Source: Fibrobacterales bacterium Fibro_02 (GTDB taxonomy: Bacteria; Fibrobacterota; Fibrobacteria; Fibrobacterales; Fibrobacteraceae). Taken from it: a DNA stretch of 41,329 nucleotides. The translations under genes and the position numbers were made by a program. The DNA lies in NCBI GenBank assembly GCA_001603905.1, contig LVAE01000047.1, positions 1 through 41,329 of the forward strand, in the 5' to 3' direction. Below are positions 15,504-28,616 of the stretch, piece after piece. Under the pieces are notes generated by a model. The model worked only from the letters and a program-made list of their open reading frames with translations. It was not told where the DNA came from and made no database searches. Position 1 is the first letter of the stretch. Each line of letters opens with the position of its first letter.

Positions 15504-15572
15504 AGTCCGTTTTGCTGATTTCATCAAGTGTTTGTAAAAGGCTTTCGGACTCTCCGAAGGCCTTTAATTTTT
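15452..15572 (+). promoter_or_regulatory. trpBA transcription attenuator with enclosing stem
   Basis: Region 1 GGGCTCTA (15488-15495) pairs with region 2 TAGAGTCC (15501-15508). Region 2 TAGAGTCCG alternatively pairs with region 3 CGGACTCT (15546-15553). Terminator: AAAGGCTTTCGG (15537-15548), loop ACTCT, CCGAAGGCCTTT (15554-15565), then AATTTTTTA. In addition GATGAATTCAGCAA (15452-15465) and TTGCTGATTTCATC (15512-15525) form a 14-base stem with one mismatch around regions 1 and 2. Confidence 0.88.
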
Positions 15573-15614
15573 TACCCTCAACTACGAATTTTAACTCCAA
15601 CCCCTCCGCTCAAA

Positions 15615-16943
15615 ATGACCCACGCAACTATAACCCCCACACCTCAAAGCGCCGTAGGCGCGACCTCACACCTCACAACCTCTGACAACGGTTTCTTTGA
15701 CAAGTTCGGCGGCAAGTATGTTGCCGAAATCATCCGCCGCCCGCTCGACGACCTCGAAGCGGCTTTCAACAAGTACATTCACGATCCGGAATTCCTCGAA
15801 GAGCTCCGCATTATTCAGCGTGATTACATTGGCCGCGAAACGCCGCTGTACTTTGCCCCGACCGCTACGGAACTTCTGGGTGGCGCACAGATTTACATCA
15901 AGCTCGAAGGCCTTGCCAACACGGGTGCCCACAAAATCAACAACGCTATCGGTCAGTGCTTGCTCGCCAAGAAGATGGGCAAGACCCGCATTATTGCAGA
16001 GACGGGTGCCGGCCAGCATGGCCTTGCCACTGCTGCCGCTTGCGCCAAGCTTGGCCTCGAATGTGTGGTGTACATGGGCGAGGTGGATGTCCGTCGCCAG
16101 CAGCCGAACGTGGCGACCATGGAAATGTACGGTGCCAAGGTCGTGCCGGTCACGAGTGGTGCCCGCACCCTGAAGGATGCCGTGAACGAAGCCATGCGCG
16201 ACTGGGCTACGAATTTCAAGAACACCCACTATGTACTGGGTTCCGCTCTTGGTCCGGCTCCGTTCCCGGATATCGTTCGCACCTTCCAGTCGATTATCGG
16301 TGAAGAAGTCAAGCGCCAGGCTGCCGAGCGCAACATCGACATTGCGGCCGTTGTCGCTTGCGTGGGTGGCGGTAGCAACTCTATCGGCGTGTTCACTCCG
16401 TTTATCGAAGACAAGAATGTGCGCCTGATTGGTGCCGAAGCCGGTGGCATCGGCCCGAACAAGGGAGAAAACGCTGCTCGCATGACGGGTAACGCAAGCC
16501 GCGAAGGCATTCTGCAGGGTTACAAGAGCCGTTTCCTCATCGATGAAGACGGTCAGTCGCTGCCGACCCGTTCCATTTCGGCAGGCCTCGACTACATGGG
16601 AATTGGCCCGCAGCTTGCTGCCCTCGGCGAATCTGGCCGCGTGGAATTCACGGCAATCCTCGACAAAGAAGCTCTTGAAGCGGTGAAGTTCTTTGCAAGG
16701 AACGAAGGTATTCTCTTTGCTCTCGAAAGCGCTCACGCAGGTGCTGCCGCCATGAAGATTGCGAAGGAACTTCCGAAGGACAAGGCGCTCGTCATCAATA
16801 TGAGTGGCCGCGGCGATAAGGACATCTTTATCACGAGCCCGGTGTTCCGCCCCGAAAAGTGGAAGGAATTCCTGAAGGCCGAACTCAAGCGCCTCGAAAA
16901 CAACGAAGACATCCACGACGCCGAAATTATGACAAGGAAGTAA
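15615..16943 (+). CDS. trpB: Tryptophan synthase beta chain
   Basis: 442 residues from ATG 15615; the longer frame from GTG 15528 runs through the attenuator and is not credible. Condenses indole with serine using pyridoxal phosphate. The PLP lysine lies in NTGAHKINNAIGQ; the glycine-rich phosphate loop is VACVGGGSNSIG; ETGAGQHGLATAAACA and the late SGRGDKD are also typical of canonical TrpB1. The first ~35 residues are a loose extension. No clear Shine-Dalgarno is seen. It overlaps nothing and is followed after five bases by trpA, so the two subunits are made together. Confidence 0.96.
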   Translation: MTHATITPTPQSAVGATSHLTTSDNGFFDKFGGKYVAEIIRRPLDDLEAAFNKYIHDPEFLEELRIIQRDYIGRETPLYFAPTATELLGGAQIYIKLEGLANTGAHKINNAIGQCLLAKKMGKTRIIAETGAGQHGLATAAACAKLGLECVVYMGEVDVRRQQPNVATMEMYGAKVVPVTSGARTLKDAVNEAMRDWATNFKNTHYVLGSALGPAPFPDIVRTFQSIIGEEVKRQAAERNIDIAAVVACVGGGSNSIGVFTPFIEDKNVRLIGAEAGGIGPNKGENAARMTGNASREGILQGYKSRFLIDEDGQSLPTRSISAGLDYMGIGPQLAALGESGRVEFTAILDKEALEAVKFFARNEGILFALESAHAGAAAMKIAKELPKDKALVINMSGRGDKDIFITSPVFRPEKWKEFLKAELKRLENNEDIHDAEIMTRK

Positions 16944-16948
16944 TCACC

Positions 16949-17701
16949 ATGAACTTAATGTCTCATCTTATTGCGGGTTTTCCGGACGCAGAAACTTCTA
17001 TCGCTATCGCTGACGCACTTGTGAAGGGTGGCGCAAACATCCTTGAAATCCAGCTTGCCTTCAGCGATCCGAGCGCCGACGGTCCCGCCATCCAGACTGC
17101 ATCGACCATTGCGCTCGATAAGGGTTACTCCACCAAGCAGGGGCTTGAAATCGTTAGAAAAATTCACGAACGCCACCCCGAAACGCCCATCTACATCATG
17201 ACTTACGGTTCGCTCGCCTTTACGCCGGGCATCGAAAACTTTGTCAAGATGTGCAAGGATGCGGGCGTGTCCGCTTGCATCATTCCGGACTTGCCGTTCG
17301 ACGGCGACGAAGGCCTGACTGAAGCTTGCAAGAAGCACGGTCTCGAAAACATCCCAGTCGCGGCACCTTCCATGACCAAGAAACGCCTCGAAATGATGGC
17401 CTCCAAGGGCTTCAAGTACATCTACGCTGCACTCCGCGCGGGCACTACCGGCAGCGAAACCACCATTGACCAGGCGACACTCGACTTTATCGACACCGTC
17501 GGTAAGGGTGGCGCCAAGGTTCTCGGCGGTTTCGGCATCCGCAACGGCGAACAGTCCAAGGTGCTCAGCAAGCATGTGTATGCCGTAGTTGCGGGCTCCG
17601 TGTTTGTGAACATTGTGCTGAATAATGCTGACACTGCTGAAGGCCGCGCAAAAGCCATCGCTGAAATCGAGGCGAAAGCCAAGGAAATTGCAGGAAAGTA
17701 A
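16949..17701 (+). CDS. trpA: Tryptophan synthase alpha chain
   Basis: 250 residues. Cleaves indole-3-glycerol phosphate and channels indole to TrpB. The catalytic Glu is in ILEIQLAFSDPSADGP and the catalytic Asp in the same DPSADGP run; the phosphate-binding end has VLGGFGIRN and VVAGSVFV. The N-terminus is shorter than in enteric TrpA, beginning directly at SHLIAGFPDAE. The usual ELGxPFSDP is EIQLAFSDP here, so residues lining the indole pocket differ. AGGAA sits 9 bases upstream inside the end of trpB. Last gene of the trpBA unit; terminator at 17724-17760. Confidence 0.95.
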   Translation: MNLMSHLIAGFPDAETSIAIADALVKGGANILEIQLAFSDPSADGPAIQTASTIALDKGYSTKQGLEIVRKIHERHPETPIYIMTYGSLAFTPGIENFVKMCKDAGVSACIIPDLPFDGDEGLTEACKKHGLENIPVAAPSMTKKRLEMMASKGFKYIYAALRAGTTGSETTIDQATLDFIDTVGKGGAKVLGGFGIRNGEQSKVLSKHVYAVVAGSVFVNIVLNNADTAEGRAKAIAEIEAKAKEIAGK

Positions 17702-17723
17702 ACTGTTGTTTTTCCCGTCAAAG

Positions 17724-17760
17724 AAAACCGGTGGGGGTGTACCCATCGGTTTCTTTGTTT
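17724..17760 (+). terminator. Terminator after trpA
   Basis: Arms AAACCGGTGGG and CCCATCGGTTT with one mismatch, followed by CTTTGTTT. Confidence 0.8.
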
Positions 17761-17803
17761 AATACCGGAAATCAGTTTGCACTCGGATGGGTAAAATACT
17801 GGC

Positions 17804-18106
17804 ATTACATACAAACCTCTGTTTTGATGTGGTTTAGTATGTAATTTGTGATGTTGTTCAGTTGCCATTACATACTATTTTCTTTTTGAAGATATTTAGT
17901 ATGTAATTATGATGTGTCAAAGAGTGTTTTTAGGACTCATTTGAGGAAAAAAGTCGTTTTAAGACCGTTTTTATCTTGTTTTTAAGGCTGTTTTTTTTGC
18001 TTTTTACATACTAAAATGTTTTTTAGAGTGTTTAGTATGTAAGCCTGTTTGGCGTTTTTTGAAAATTACATACTAAGTTCTCTCTTGAAATCATTTAGTA
18101 TGTAAT
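17804..18106. repeat. Array of four inverted-repeat units (TTACATACTAAA / TTTAGTATGTAA)
   Basis: Units at 17804-17845, 17867-17907, 18004-18042 and 18065-18106. Each has a left arm close to ATTACATACTAAA and a right arm close to TTTAGTATGTAAT around a T-rich loop of roughly 13-17 bases. Starts are 63, 137 and 61 bases apart. Spacers differ in sequence, and the gap between units 2 and 3 is rich in T runs. It lies between converging trpA and amt. It is not a CRISPR: the repeats are inverted pairs and the spacing is irregular. Confidence 0.85.
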
Positions 18107-18187
18107 GAAATTGGTCTTTGTTCCAAAGCGGTCGTTCGGAGAGCGGCAAAGTTGTCTGTAGGGCGTCGCCTTTGAATGTTTTTTTAT

Positions 18188-18233
18188 AGATACACAAGAA
18201 GGGATGTCTTGCGACATCCCTTCTTGTGTATCT
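18188..18233 (-). other. Perfect 21-bp hairpin after amt
   Basis: AGATACACAAGAAGGGATGTC (18188-18208) is exactly inverted at 18213-18233 around TTGC. In the amt transcript the loop reads GCAA, a GNRA tetraloop. The stem is followed by ATAAAAAAA rather than a T run on that strand, so it is not a canonical intrinsic terminator. It may be a 3' stabilising or processing structure. Confidence 0.7.
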
Positions 18234-18271
18234 GTTGAGTGACAGTATGAAGTTTCTTGCTTGCGCCCAAA

Positions 18272-19546
18272 TTACATGTTGCTGAAGATTTGGAATCCGC
18301 TGTAGGATTCTTGTCCGTGTTCGCTTTGGTCGAGGCCGCGGAGTTCTTGACGTTCGGTAACGCGGAGGCCCATGGTCTTCTTGATTGCGAAGAAGATGAG
18401 GCTAGCAGCACCGAAGCAGGGAACCGCGTAAGCGATCACGCCGATGGCCTGGGTGCCGAGGGTGTAGTCGCCAGTGATATCGAAGATACCGACAGCGAGC
18501 GTACCCCACACACCGTTCACCAGGTGAACCGAGAGAGCGCCGACCGGGTCATCCAAGTGCAGGCGGTCGAACATGAAGACTGCGCCGACTACGAGCACAC
18601 CAGCGATGGCACCGATAATCCAGGAAGAAAGCGGGGTAACCACGTCTGCACCGGCGGTGATGGCGACGAGGCCAGCAAGGCAGCCGTTGAGAGCCATGGT
18701 GGCGTCCGGCTTCTTCGAAACAATCCAGCTCGTGAGCGTTGCGGTAATGATACCTGCGACAGCGGCGAGGTTCGTGGTCACGAGAATCCAGCTGGTAGCC
18801 TTCGGGTCGCCGGAGAGGGCAGAACCGGCGTTGAATCCCCACCAACCGAACCACAGCATGAACACACCGACCGTGGCGAGCGGAATGTTGTGGGCCGGAA
18901 TAGCGTGCACCTTGCCGCCGACATACTTACCGATACGCGGTCCAAGAATCATGACGCCAGCGAGAGCTGCCCAGCCACCCACAGAGTGAACGAGCGTAGA
19001 ACCTGCGAGGTCATGGAAACCGGCCTTGCCGATGGAAGAAAGCCAGCCACCGCCCCATGTCCAGCTACCCACGATCGGGTAGACGAAGGCCACGTAGATG
19101 ATGGTGAAGACGAGGAAGGAGTTCAGCTTCACACGTTCGGCGACAGCGCCAGAGACGATGGTTGCTGCGGTTGCTGCGAACATCGCCTGGAACAGCCAGT
19201 CGGTGAAGAGGGTGAAGTGACCGTTGTAGGCGGCGGTGAACTTGGAGGGGTCTGCCCAGTCACCGATACCGAATCCGGCAAATCCAAGTACACCGGAAAT
19301 CGCGTTGAACGTTCCGGGGTACATGAGGGCAAAGCCGATGGCGGCGTACATCGTGATACCTATGGCGGGAACCGCGATGTTTTTGAAAGCGACGTTGGCC
19401 GCGCACTTGGCACGAACAAGACCCGCTTCGACACAGGCAAAGCCCAGGCCCATGATAAACACCAGCATGGCGCTAATCATAATCCAAATGTTTTCTGTCA
19501 TAAAGATGGCGTCGCTGACAGGTACGACAGTTGCTGCTTCGTTCAT
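18272..19546 (-). CDS. amt: Ammonium transporter
   Basis: 424 residues from ATG 19546, preceded by AAGGAAT; the upstream extension reaches into glnB and is rejected. About eleven hydrophobic segments are visible. Pore histidines are present in AGSTLVHSVGGWAALAG and ALSVHLVNGVWGT, and the MFAATAATIVSGAVAER and GWWGFNAGSA signatures are standard for Amt/AmtB. The cytoplasmic tail is short. It conducts ammonium in the inner membrane and is blocked by the PII trimer when nitrogen is sufficient. Co-transcribed behind glnB with a 31-base gap. Confidence 0.96.
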   Translation of the reverse strand: MNEAATVVPVSDAIFMTENIWIMISAMLVFIMGLGFACVEAGLVRAKCAANVAFKNIAVPAIGITMYAAIGFALMYPGTFNAISGVLGFAGFGIGDWADPSKFTAAYNGHFTLFTDWLFQAMFAATAATIVSGAVAERVKLNSFLVFTIIYVAFVYPIVGSWTWGGGWLSSIGKAGFHDLAGSTLVHSVGGWAALAGVMILGPRIGKYVGGKVHAIPAHNIPLATVGVFMLWFGWWGFNAGSALSGDPKATSWILVTTNLAAVAGIITATLTSWIVSKKPDATMALNGCLAGLVAITAGADVVTPLSSWIIGAIAGVLVVGAVFMFDRLHLDDPVGALSVHLVNGVWGTLAVGIFDITGDYTLGTQAIGVIAYAVPCFGAASLIFFAIKKTMGLRVTERQELRGLDQSEHGQESYSGFQIFSNM

Positions 19547-19577
19547 TGTTTTAATTCCTTGTGTTAATTTGTTTTGA

Positions 19578-19919
19578 TTAGCCGATTGCCTCGGGGCCAG
19601 TTTCGCCGGTGCGAATGCGAATGCACTGTTCAAGTTCCGTGACGAAAATCTTGCCGTCGCCGATAGCGCCCGTGCGTGCGCCCTTGATGATGGCATCGAT
19701 GCAGGGCTGCACGAATTCGTCGTTCACTGCAATCTTCAGGCAGATCTTTTTGAGCAAATTAACCTCGGTCACCACGCCACGGAAACGTTGGTTGTAACCG
19801 CGCTGCTGCCCGCAGCCAAGGACGTTCGTGACAGACATCTTGTAGATCTTGTTTTCGTAAAGTTCTTGCTTTACGATGTTCAATCGTTCGGGTTGGATGT
19901 AAGCTGTGATTAGCTTCAT
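19578..19919 (-). CDS. glnB: Nitrogen regulatory protein PII
   Basis: 113 residues, normal PII length. Signature [20 protein letters not shown] at the start, [13 protein letters not shown] in the B-loop and [12 protein letters not shown] at the end. The T-loop reads [14 protein letters not shown], so the residue matching the uridylylated Tyr51 of E. coli PII is Phe46; covalent control by GlnD at that site looks lost. Signalling would then rest on ATP/ADP and 2-oxoglutarate. Pairing with amt indicates the GlnK role; glnK is the alternative symbol. AGGA ribosome binding site; sigma-54 promoter upstream. Confidence 0.94.
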   Translation of the reverse strand: MKLITAYIQPERLNIVKQELYENKIYKMSVTNVLGCGQQRGYNQRFRGVVTEVNLLKKICLKIAVNDEFVQPCIDAIIKGARTGAIGDGKIFVTELEQCIRIRTGETGPEAIG

Positions 19920-19965
19920 GTTCCTATCCTTTGTTAGGGTTGTTTTCTTGTTTTGCCCAACTTAT

Positions 19966-19981
19966 TGCAAAAGCCGTGCCA
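19966..19981 (-). promoter_or_regulatory. Sigma-54 promoter of glnB-amt
   Basis: On the minus strand the sequence is TGGCACGGCTTTTGCA, an exact TGGCACG-N4-TTGCA match, with -24 GG and -12 GC correctly spaced. Predicted start near 19955, giving a leader of about 35 bases. This implies nitrogen control through an NtrC-type activator. Confidence 0.9.
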
Positions 19982-19994
19982 AAATGGTCTGAAA

Positions 19995-20018
19995 GCCCCA
20001 AATTCGTGAAAATGGGGC
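19995..20018. promoter_or_regulatory. Possible activator site upstream of the sigma-54 promoter
   Basis: GCCCCA (19995-20000) and TGGGGC (20013-20018) are perfect inverted arms with 12 bases between, centred about 50 bases upstream of the predicted start. The arms resemble NtrC half-sites (GCACCA/TGGTGC), but the spacing is larger than usual. Confidence 0.4.
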
Positions 20019-20062
20019 GAAAACAACAATTCGGAACAAGAAAATGGTAAACTGGTAAGAAA

Positions 20063-20087
20063 AATCGCAGCTTATTAAGCCGCGATT
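20063..20087 (-). terminator. Terminator after the VWA lipoprotein gene
   Basis: AATCGC-G-GCTT and AAGC-T-GCGATT on the minus strand around a short loop, followed by TTTCTT. Confidence 0.75.
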
Positions 20088-20149
20088 ACAAAATTTGCTT
20101 TTACAAAATCGGAAGAGAAATCAGAAAATGTAAAACCTGATGCCGCTTT

Positions 20150-21586
20150 CTATTCTACGTACTTTTTGATCAGCCGTAACATCAGGTCGGCGAGCTTTTC
20201 TACCTCGTGATCGCCTACGGATGCTTCGATATGGGAATAACCGATGCCGCTGTCGTCGGTAAGAAACACGTAGGTGCCGCCCGTGACGATGTCGAAGAAT
20301 CGCAACATGGATTCGGTGTCCTTGTCGACACCGCTCGCGGCAACGGGGATAATCTTGATGCCGTTCTTGGCGTAGAAGGTTATGGAACTCTGGAGACTTG
20401 TGATGATGCTGTCCTGGTGGTGGGCGGGAGCGTCAAGAATCAGGAAGGCGATGCGTGCACGTGCCGATTCGTTCCAGGAGAAATTCTGCAAGGTGGCTTC
20501 GAGCGCGGAGTGCACTGCTTCGGGGTAGTCGCCGCCACCGTCGGCTCTCTGTTCTTCGATGAATGCCTGCGTGTTGGCAACGTTGGTGGAGAAATCCTTG
20601 CCGCGGGTGAGATATTCGTCGCCGTCGTCGCGGTAGAATACGACGGCTGTGCGTAACGCAACGTTGGTTTCCGAAGAGGCGTGGTCAATGATGTAACTCA
20701 GGTCCGATTGGAGGAAACGGATTTCGTCACCCATGGAACCGGTGGCGTCAACGATGAAGGCGACATCTGCCTTGGTATCAGCTTGCTTGGCATCGCTGGT
20801 GATAGTGTTTACGTTGAGCGACTCGTCGTTCTTGGTGGTTAGCTTGACGGGATCTTCGGATACTTTGCCGTTGACCTTCAAGGAGAAATCTTCGCTCTTC
20901 AAAACTTCTTCGGTATAGCCGTCAAACAAATTTGCCCAGCAGTAGGCGAATCCCTTGTTGTCGGTTCTAGTAGCGAATTCCACATTCTCGTTCTTAAGAA
21001 GTTCTACTGAAACGTTGGCGAGGCCGGTGCCGCTTTCGTCAACGACTTGTACGGCCACGAGTGTGTGCGGGTAGAATTCCCAGTAGCTAGCCTTGTCGTA
21101 AAATTCGCCTGTCAGGATTTCGCCCCAGTCTTTCCAATTGTCCAAATCGTTCCATTCGGAAGCCGTGAGCAGACCGTATGTTTTGCCGTTATAATCTCCT
21201 TCATAAACTCCGCCGTCATAATATTCGATGGGGGCTCCGTCTACCGCAAGGTATTCATCGGTAATGGCTTCTCTAGTAGGGGCTCCGGCCTCGTCATAAA
21301 TAGCGCCAGAAGGGGCGGGTACCATGTATTCGCCTTCGTAAGAGTCGAGAATACCCCCTCCGATAGCAAAGTCCCTGTCGCCATTGTAGTGAGAATTGCC
21401 TATGGTCTCGAATGTGGCGCCGTTTTCGGTTTCAATATTTGGATTTTTTGGGGTACTTGTGTCGGCGATTTTGCCGTCGTCCTTGCCCGCGTCGCTGGCA
21501 TTAAGGCTGTTGCTGTCGTCGCTGCAGGATATGCACAACGCGGCAATTCCTGCCATTAAAAAGAATTTGGATTTGCGGATAAACAT
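20150..21586 (-). CDS. Lipoprotein with von Willebrand factor A domain
   Basis: 478 residues from ATG 21586, which follows GGAGGG and opens a signal peptide ending in the lipobox ALCISC; an in-frame start 24 codons earlier was rejected. An acidic Asn/Asp/Ser region comes first. A Ca-binding-like or carboxypeptidase-like beta domain around residues 190-260 contains VVDESGTGLANVSVELL. From ~290 the VWA domain begins with VAFIVDATGSMGDEI, a MIDAS variant of DxSxS with D-A-T-G-S. GGGDYPEAVHSAL supplies the later MIDAS Asp. Such proteins mediate adhesion or complex assembly at the surface. Partner unknown. Monocistronic. Confidence 0.87.
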   Translation of the reverse strand: MFIRKSKFFLMAGIAALCISCSDDSNSLNASDAGKDDGKIADTSTPKNPNIETENGATFETIGNSHYNGDRDFAIGGGILDSYEGEYMVPAPSGAIYDEAGAPTREAITDEYLAVDGAPIEYYDGGVYEGDYNGKTYGLLTASEWNDLDNWKDWGEILTGEFYDKASYWEFYPHTLVAVQVVDESGTGLANVSVELLKNENVEFATRTDNKGFAYCWANLFDGYTEEVLKSEDFSLKVNGKVSEDPVKLTTKNDESLNVNTITSDAKQADTKADVAFIVDATGSMGDEIRFLQSDLSYIIDHASSETNVALRTAVVFYRDDGDEYLTRGKDFSTNVANTQAFIEEQRADGGGDYPEAVHSALEATLQNFSWNESARARIAFLILDAPAHHQDSIITSLQSSITFYAKNGIKIIPVAASGVDKDTESMLRFFDIVTGGTYVFLTDDSGIGYSHIEASVGDHEVEKLADLMLRLIKKYVE

Positions 21587-21607
21587 AGTTTCCCTCCGTT
21601 TTTTCTT

Positions 21608-21653
21608 CAAAATAAATAAAAATGCGACAAGCTCCAATAGGCTCGCCGCATTT
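21608..21653 (-). terminator. Terminator-like hairpin in the 5' leader of the VWA gene
   Basis: On the minus strand AAATGCG (21653-21647) pairs with CGCATTT (21626-21620), with an inner AGCC/GGAGCT helix, then TTTATTTATTTT. It ends only about 20 bases before the VWA start codon, so premature termination could control the gene. Confidence 0.6.
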
Positions 21654-22020
21654 TGCAAAATGCCGTGACAGGAAACACTGATTTTAGCGGATAAAGTTCG
21701 TAAACACCTTCTTTTCGGCGACAGGTTGCGGGACGCCCGCCTTTTTGCCGACCCCTTGAAAAGAGAACGGTAAAGATTGATCTTGGCTGCAACGGCGTGA
21801 CATCACAATTTCCTCACGAATCTCTGATTTTTGCTTTTTTTTCGAACAGACTTCTTTGGAGACACCGCTCTATTGACAATCGTTTTTGAAGAACATTTTT
21901 TTTGATGGACTTCAAGCGAGGGGAAGGCTTTCCCCTACATATGAAAAAGAGAACTGCTAATAAGCAATTCTCTTTTATAATGTTCTAGATCCTTCGACTT
22001 CGCGCCTTAGAGGCGGAGTT
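21654..22020. other. Intergenic stretch between the VWA gene and carB
   Basis: No gene seen. It should contain the minus-strand promoter of the VWA gene. A hairpin AAAAGAGAA.TGCT / AGCA.TTCTCTTTT at about 21944-21976 with T-rich flanks on both strands is a probable bidirectional terminator for carB. Confidence 0.55.
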
Positions 22021-22022
22021 TA

Positions 22023-22075
22023 CCCCGGACTTGTTCCGGGACTCAGGATGACACAGAGCCTGCCCTGAGCTTGTC
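22023..22075. repeat. Dispersed palindromic repeats at the 3' end of carB
   Basis: CCCGGA/TCCGGG arms (22024-22029, 22035-22040) followed by GATGAC (22047-22052) form copy 3 of the GTCAT family. Next to it CCCTGAGCTTGTCGAGTGGG (22063-22082) is a copy of the element also present at 38899-38917. Confidence 0.6.
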
Positions 22076-22084
22076 GAGTGGGTG

Positions 22085-28152
<6,068 letters not shown>

Positions 28153-28156
<4 letters not shown>

Positions 28157-28368
28157 ATATTGCTCGCTGTGTAATGAAAATCCGGATAAAAATAAAGGCA
28201 AAAGCCAAAAGCTTTTGCCAAACGATAAAGACGATTAAAAACGAAAGAAAGAAAAATCGGATGTCCGGAAACTTTCCCGGAGAGGGTCGCCTGATTGCGT
28301 TGCGCAATCGCTGCAACGGCCGAACACAGGTGTGCCTCTATGGATTCCGATACTTTCATCGGGACCAT
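28153..28368 (-). CDS. carA leader ORF (pyrL-like leader peptide, candidate)
   Basis: 71 codons, beginning MVPMKVSESIEAHL and ending HYTASNI. The first ATG lies directly behind a TACATT -10; a second ATG at 28359 is also possible. It reads through the U-rich tract as IFLSFVFNRLY and then through both arms of the terminator. Its TGA overlaps the carA ATG by four bases. The design parallels the E. coli pyrBI leader, in which translation of the U-rich region by a close-following ribosome prevents termination when UTP is low. Coding is inferred from context only; the peptide itself is not recognised. Confidence 0.6.
28185..28256 (-). promoter_or_regulatory. carA attenuator: U-rich pause tract and terminator
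   Basis: On the minus strand TTTTTCTTTCTTTCGTTTTT (28256-28237) precedes the terminator GGCAAAAGC (28219-28211), loop TTTTG, GCTTTTGCC (28205-28197), then TTTATTTTT. Expected to respond to UTP through polymerase pausing. Confidence 0.75.
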
Positions 28369-28397
28369 AATGTAGTAAAAAGAAGGTGCGCTCGCAA
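28369..28397 (-). promoter_or_regulatory. carA-pyrG-carB promoter
   Basis: TTGCGA (28397-28392), 17-base spacer, TACATT (28374-28369) on the minus strand. Transcription would start at about 28362, within the first codons of the leader ORF. Confidence 0.6.
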
Positions 28398-28569
28398 GCA
28401 GTTTCGCTTTTATTTTTTAGAAAAAATTTTAGCTATTTCATTTTATGTAAACCGGAATGCCGCGATAGCCGTGAAAATACAAAAAATGTAAAACCATTGC
28501 GGTTGACACCAGATGCCTTCGCCAATCCTGCCGTAAATAACTATATTTATATTTGCTTATATAAGAGTA

Positions 28570-28611
28570 CGTCAGTTCGAAATCCATCCTGACGATAAAC
28601 AAAACTAGGAG
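28570..28611 (+). promoter_or_regulatory. Possible preQ1-I-type riboswitch before queC
   Basis: CGTCAG (28570-28575), loop TTCGAAATCCATC, CTGACG (28589-28594), then the A-rich tail ATAAACAAAACTAGGAG (28595-28611) that contains the queC ribosome binding site. Size, 5' UUC after the stem and A-rich tail fit the smallest preQ1-I class. The loop-tail pseudoknot is weak (AUCC with GGA), so this is tentative. Confidence 0.45.
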
Positions 28612-28616
28612 CCTAT

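Noticed and set aside
17804..18106. CRISPR array
   Set aside because: Repeats are inverted pairs of 12 bases at irregular spacing, with no direct repeat of CRISPR length and no cas gene in the window.
18257..19567. 436-residue plus-strand ORF opposite amt
   Set aside because: Mirror of amt codons; composition and lack of hydrophobic pattern show it is not a gene.
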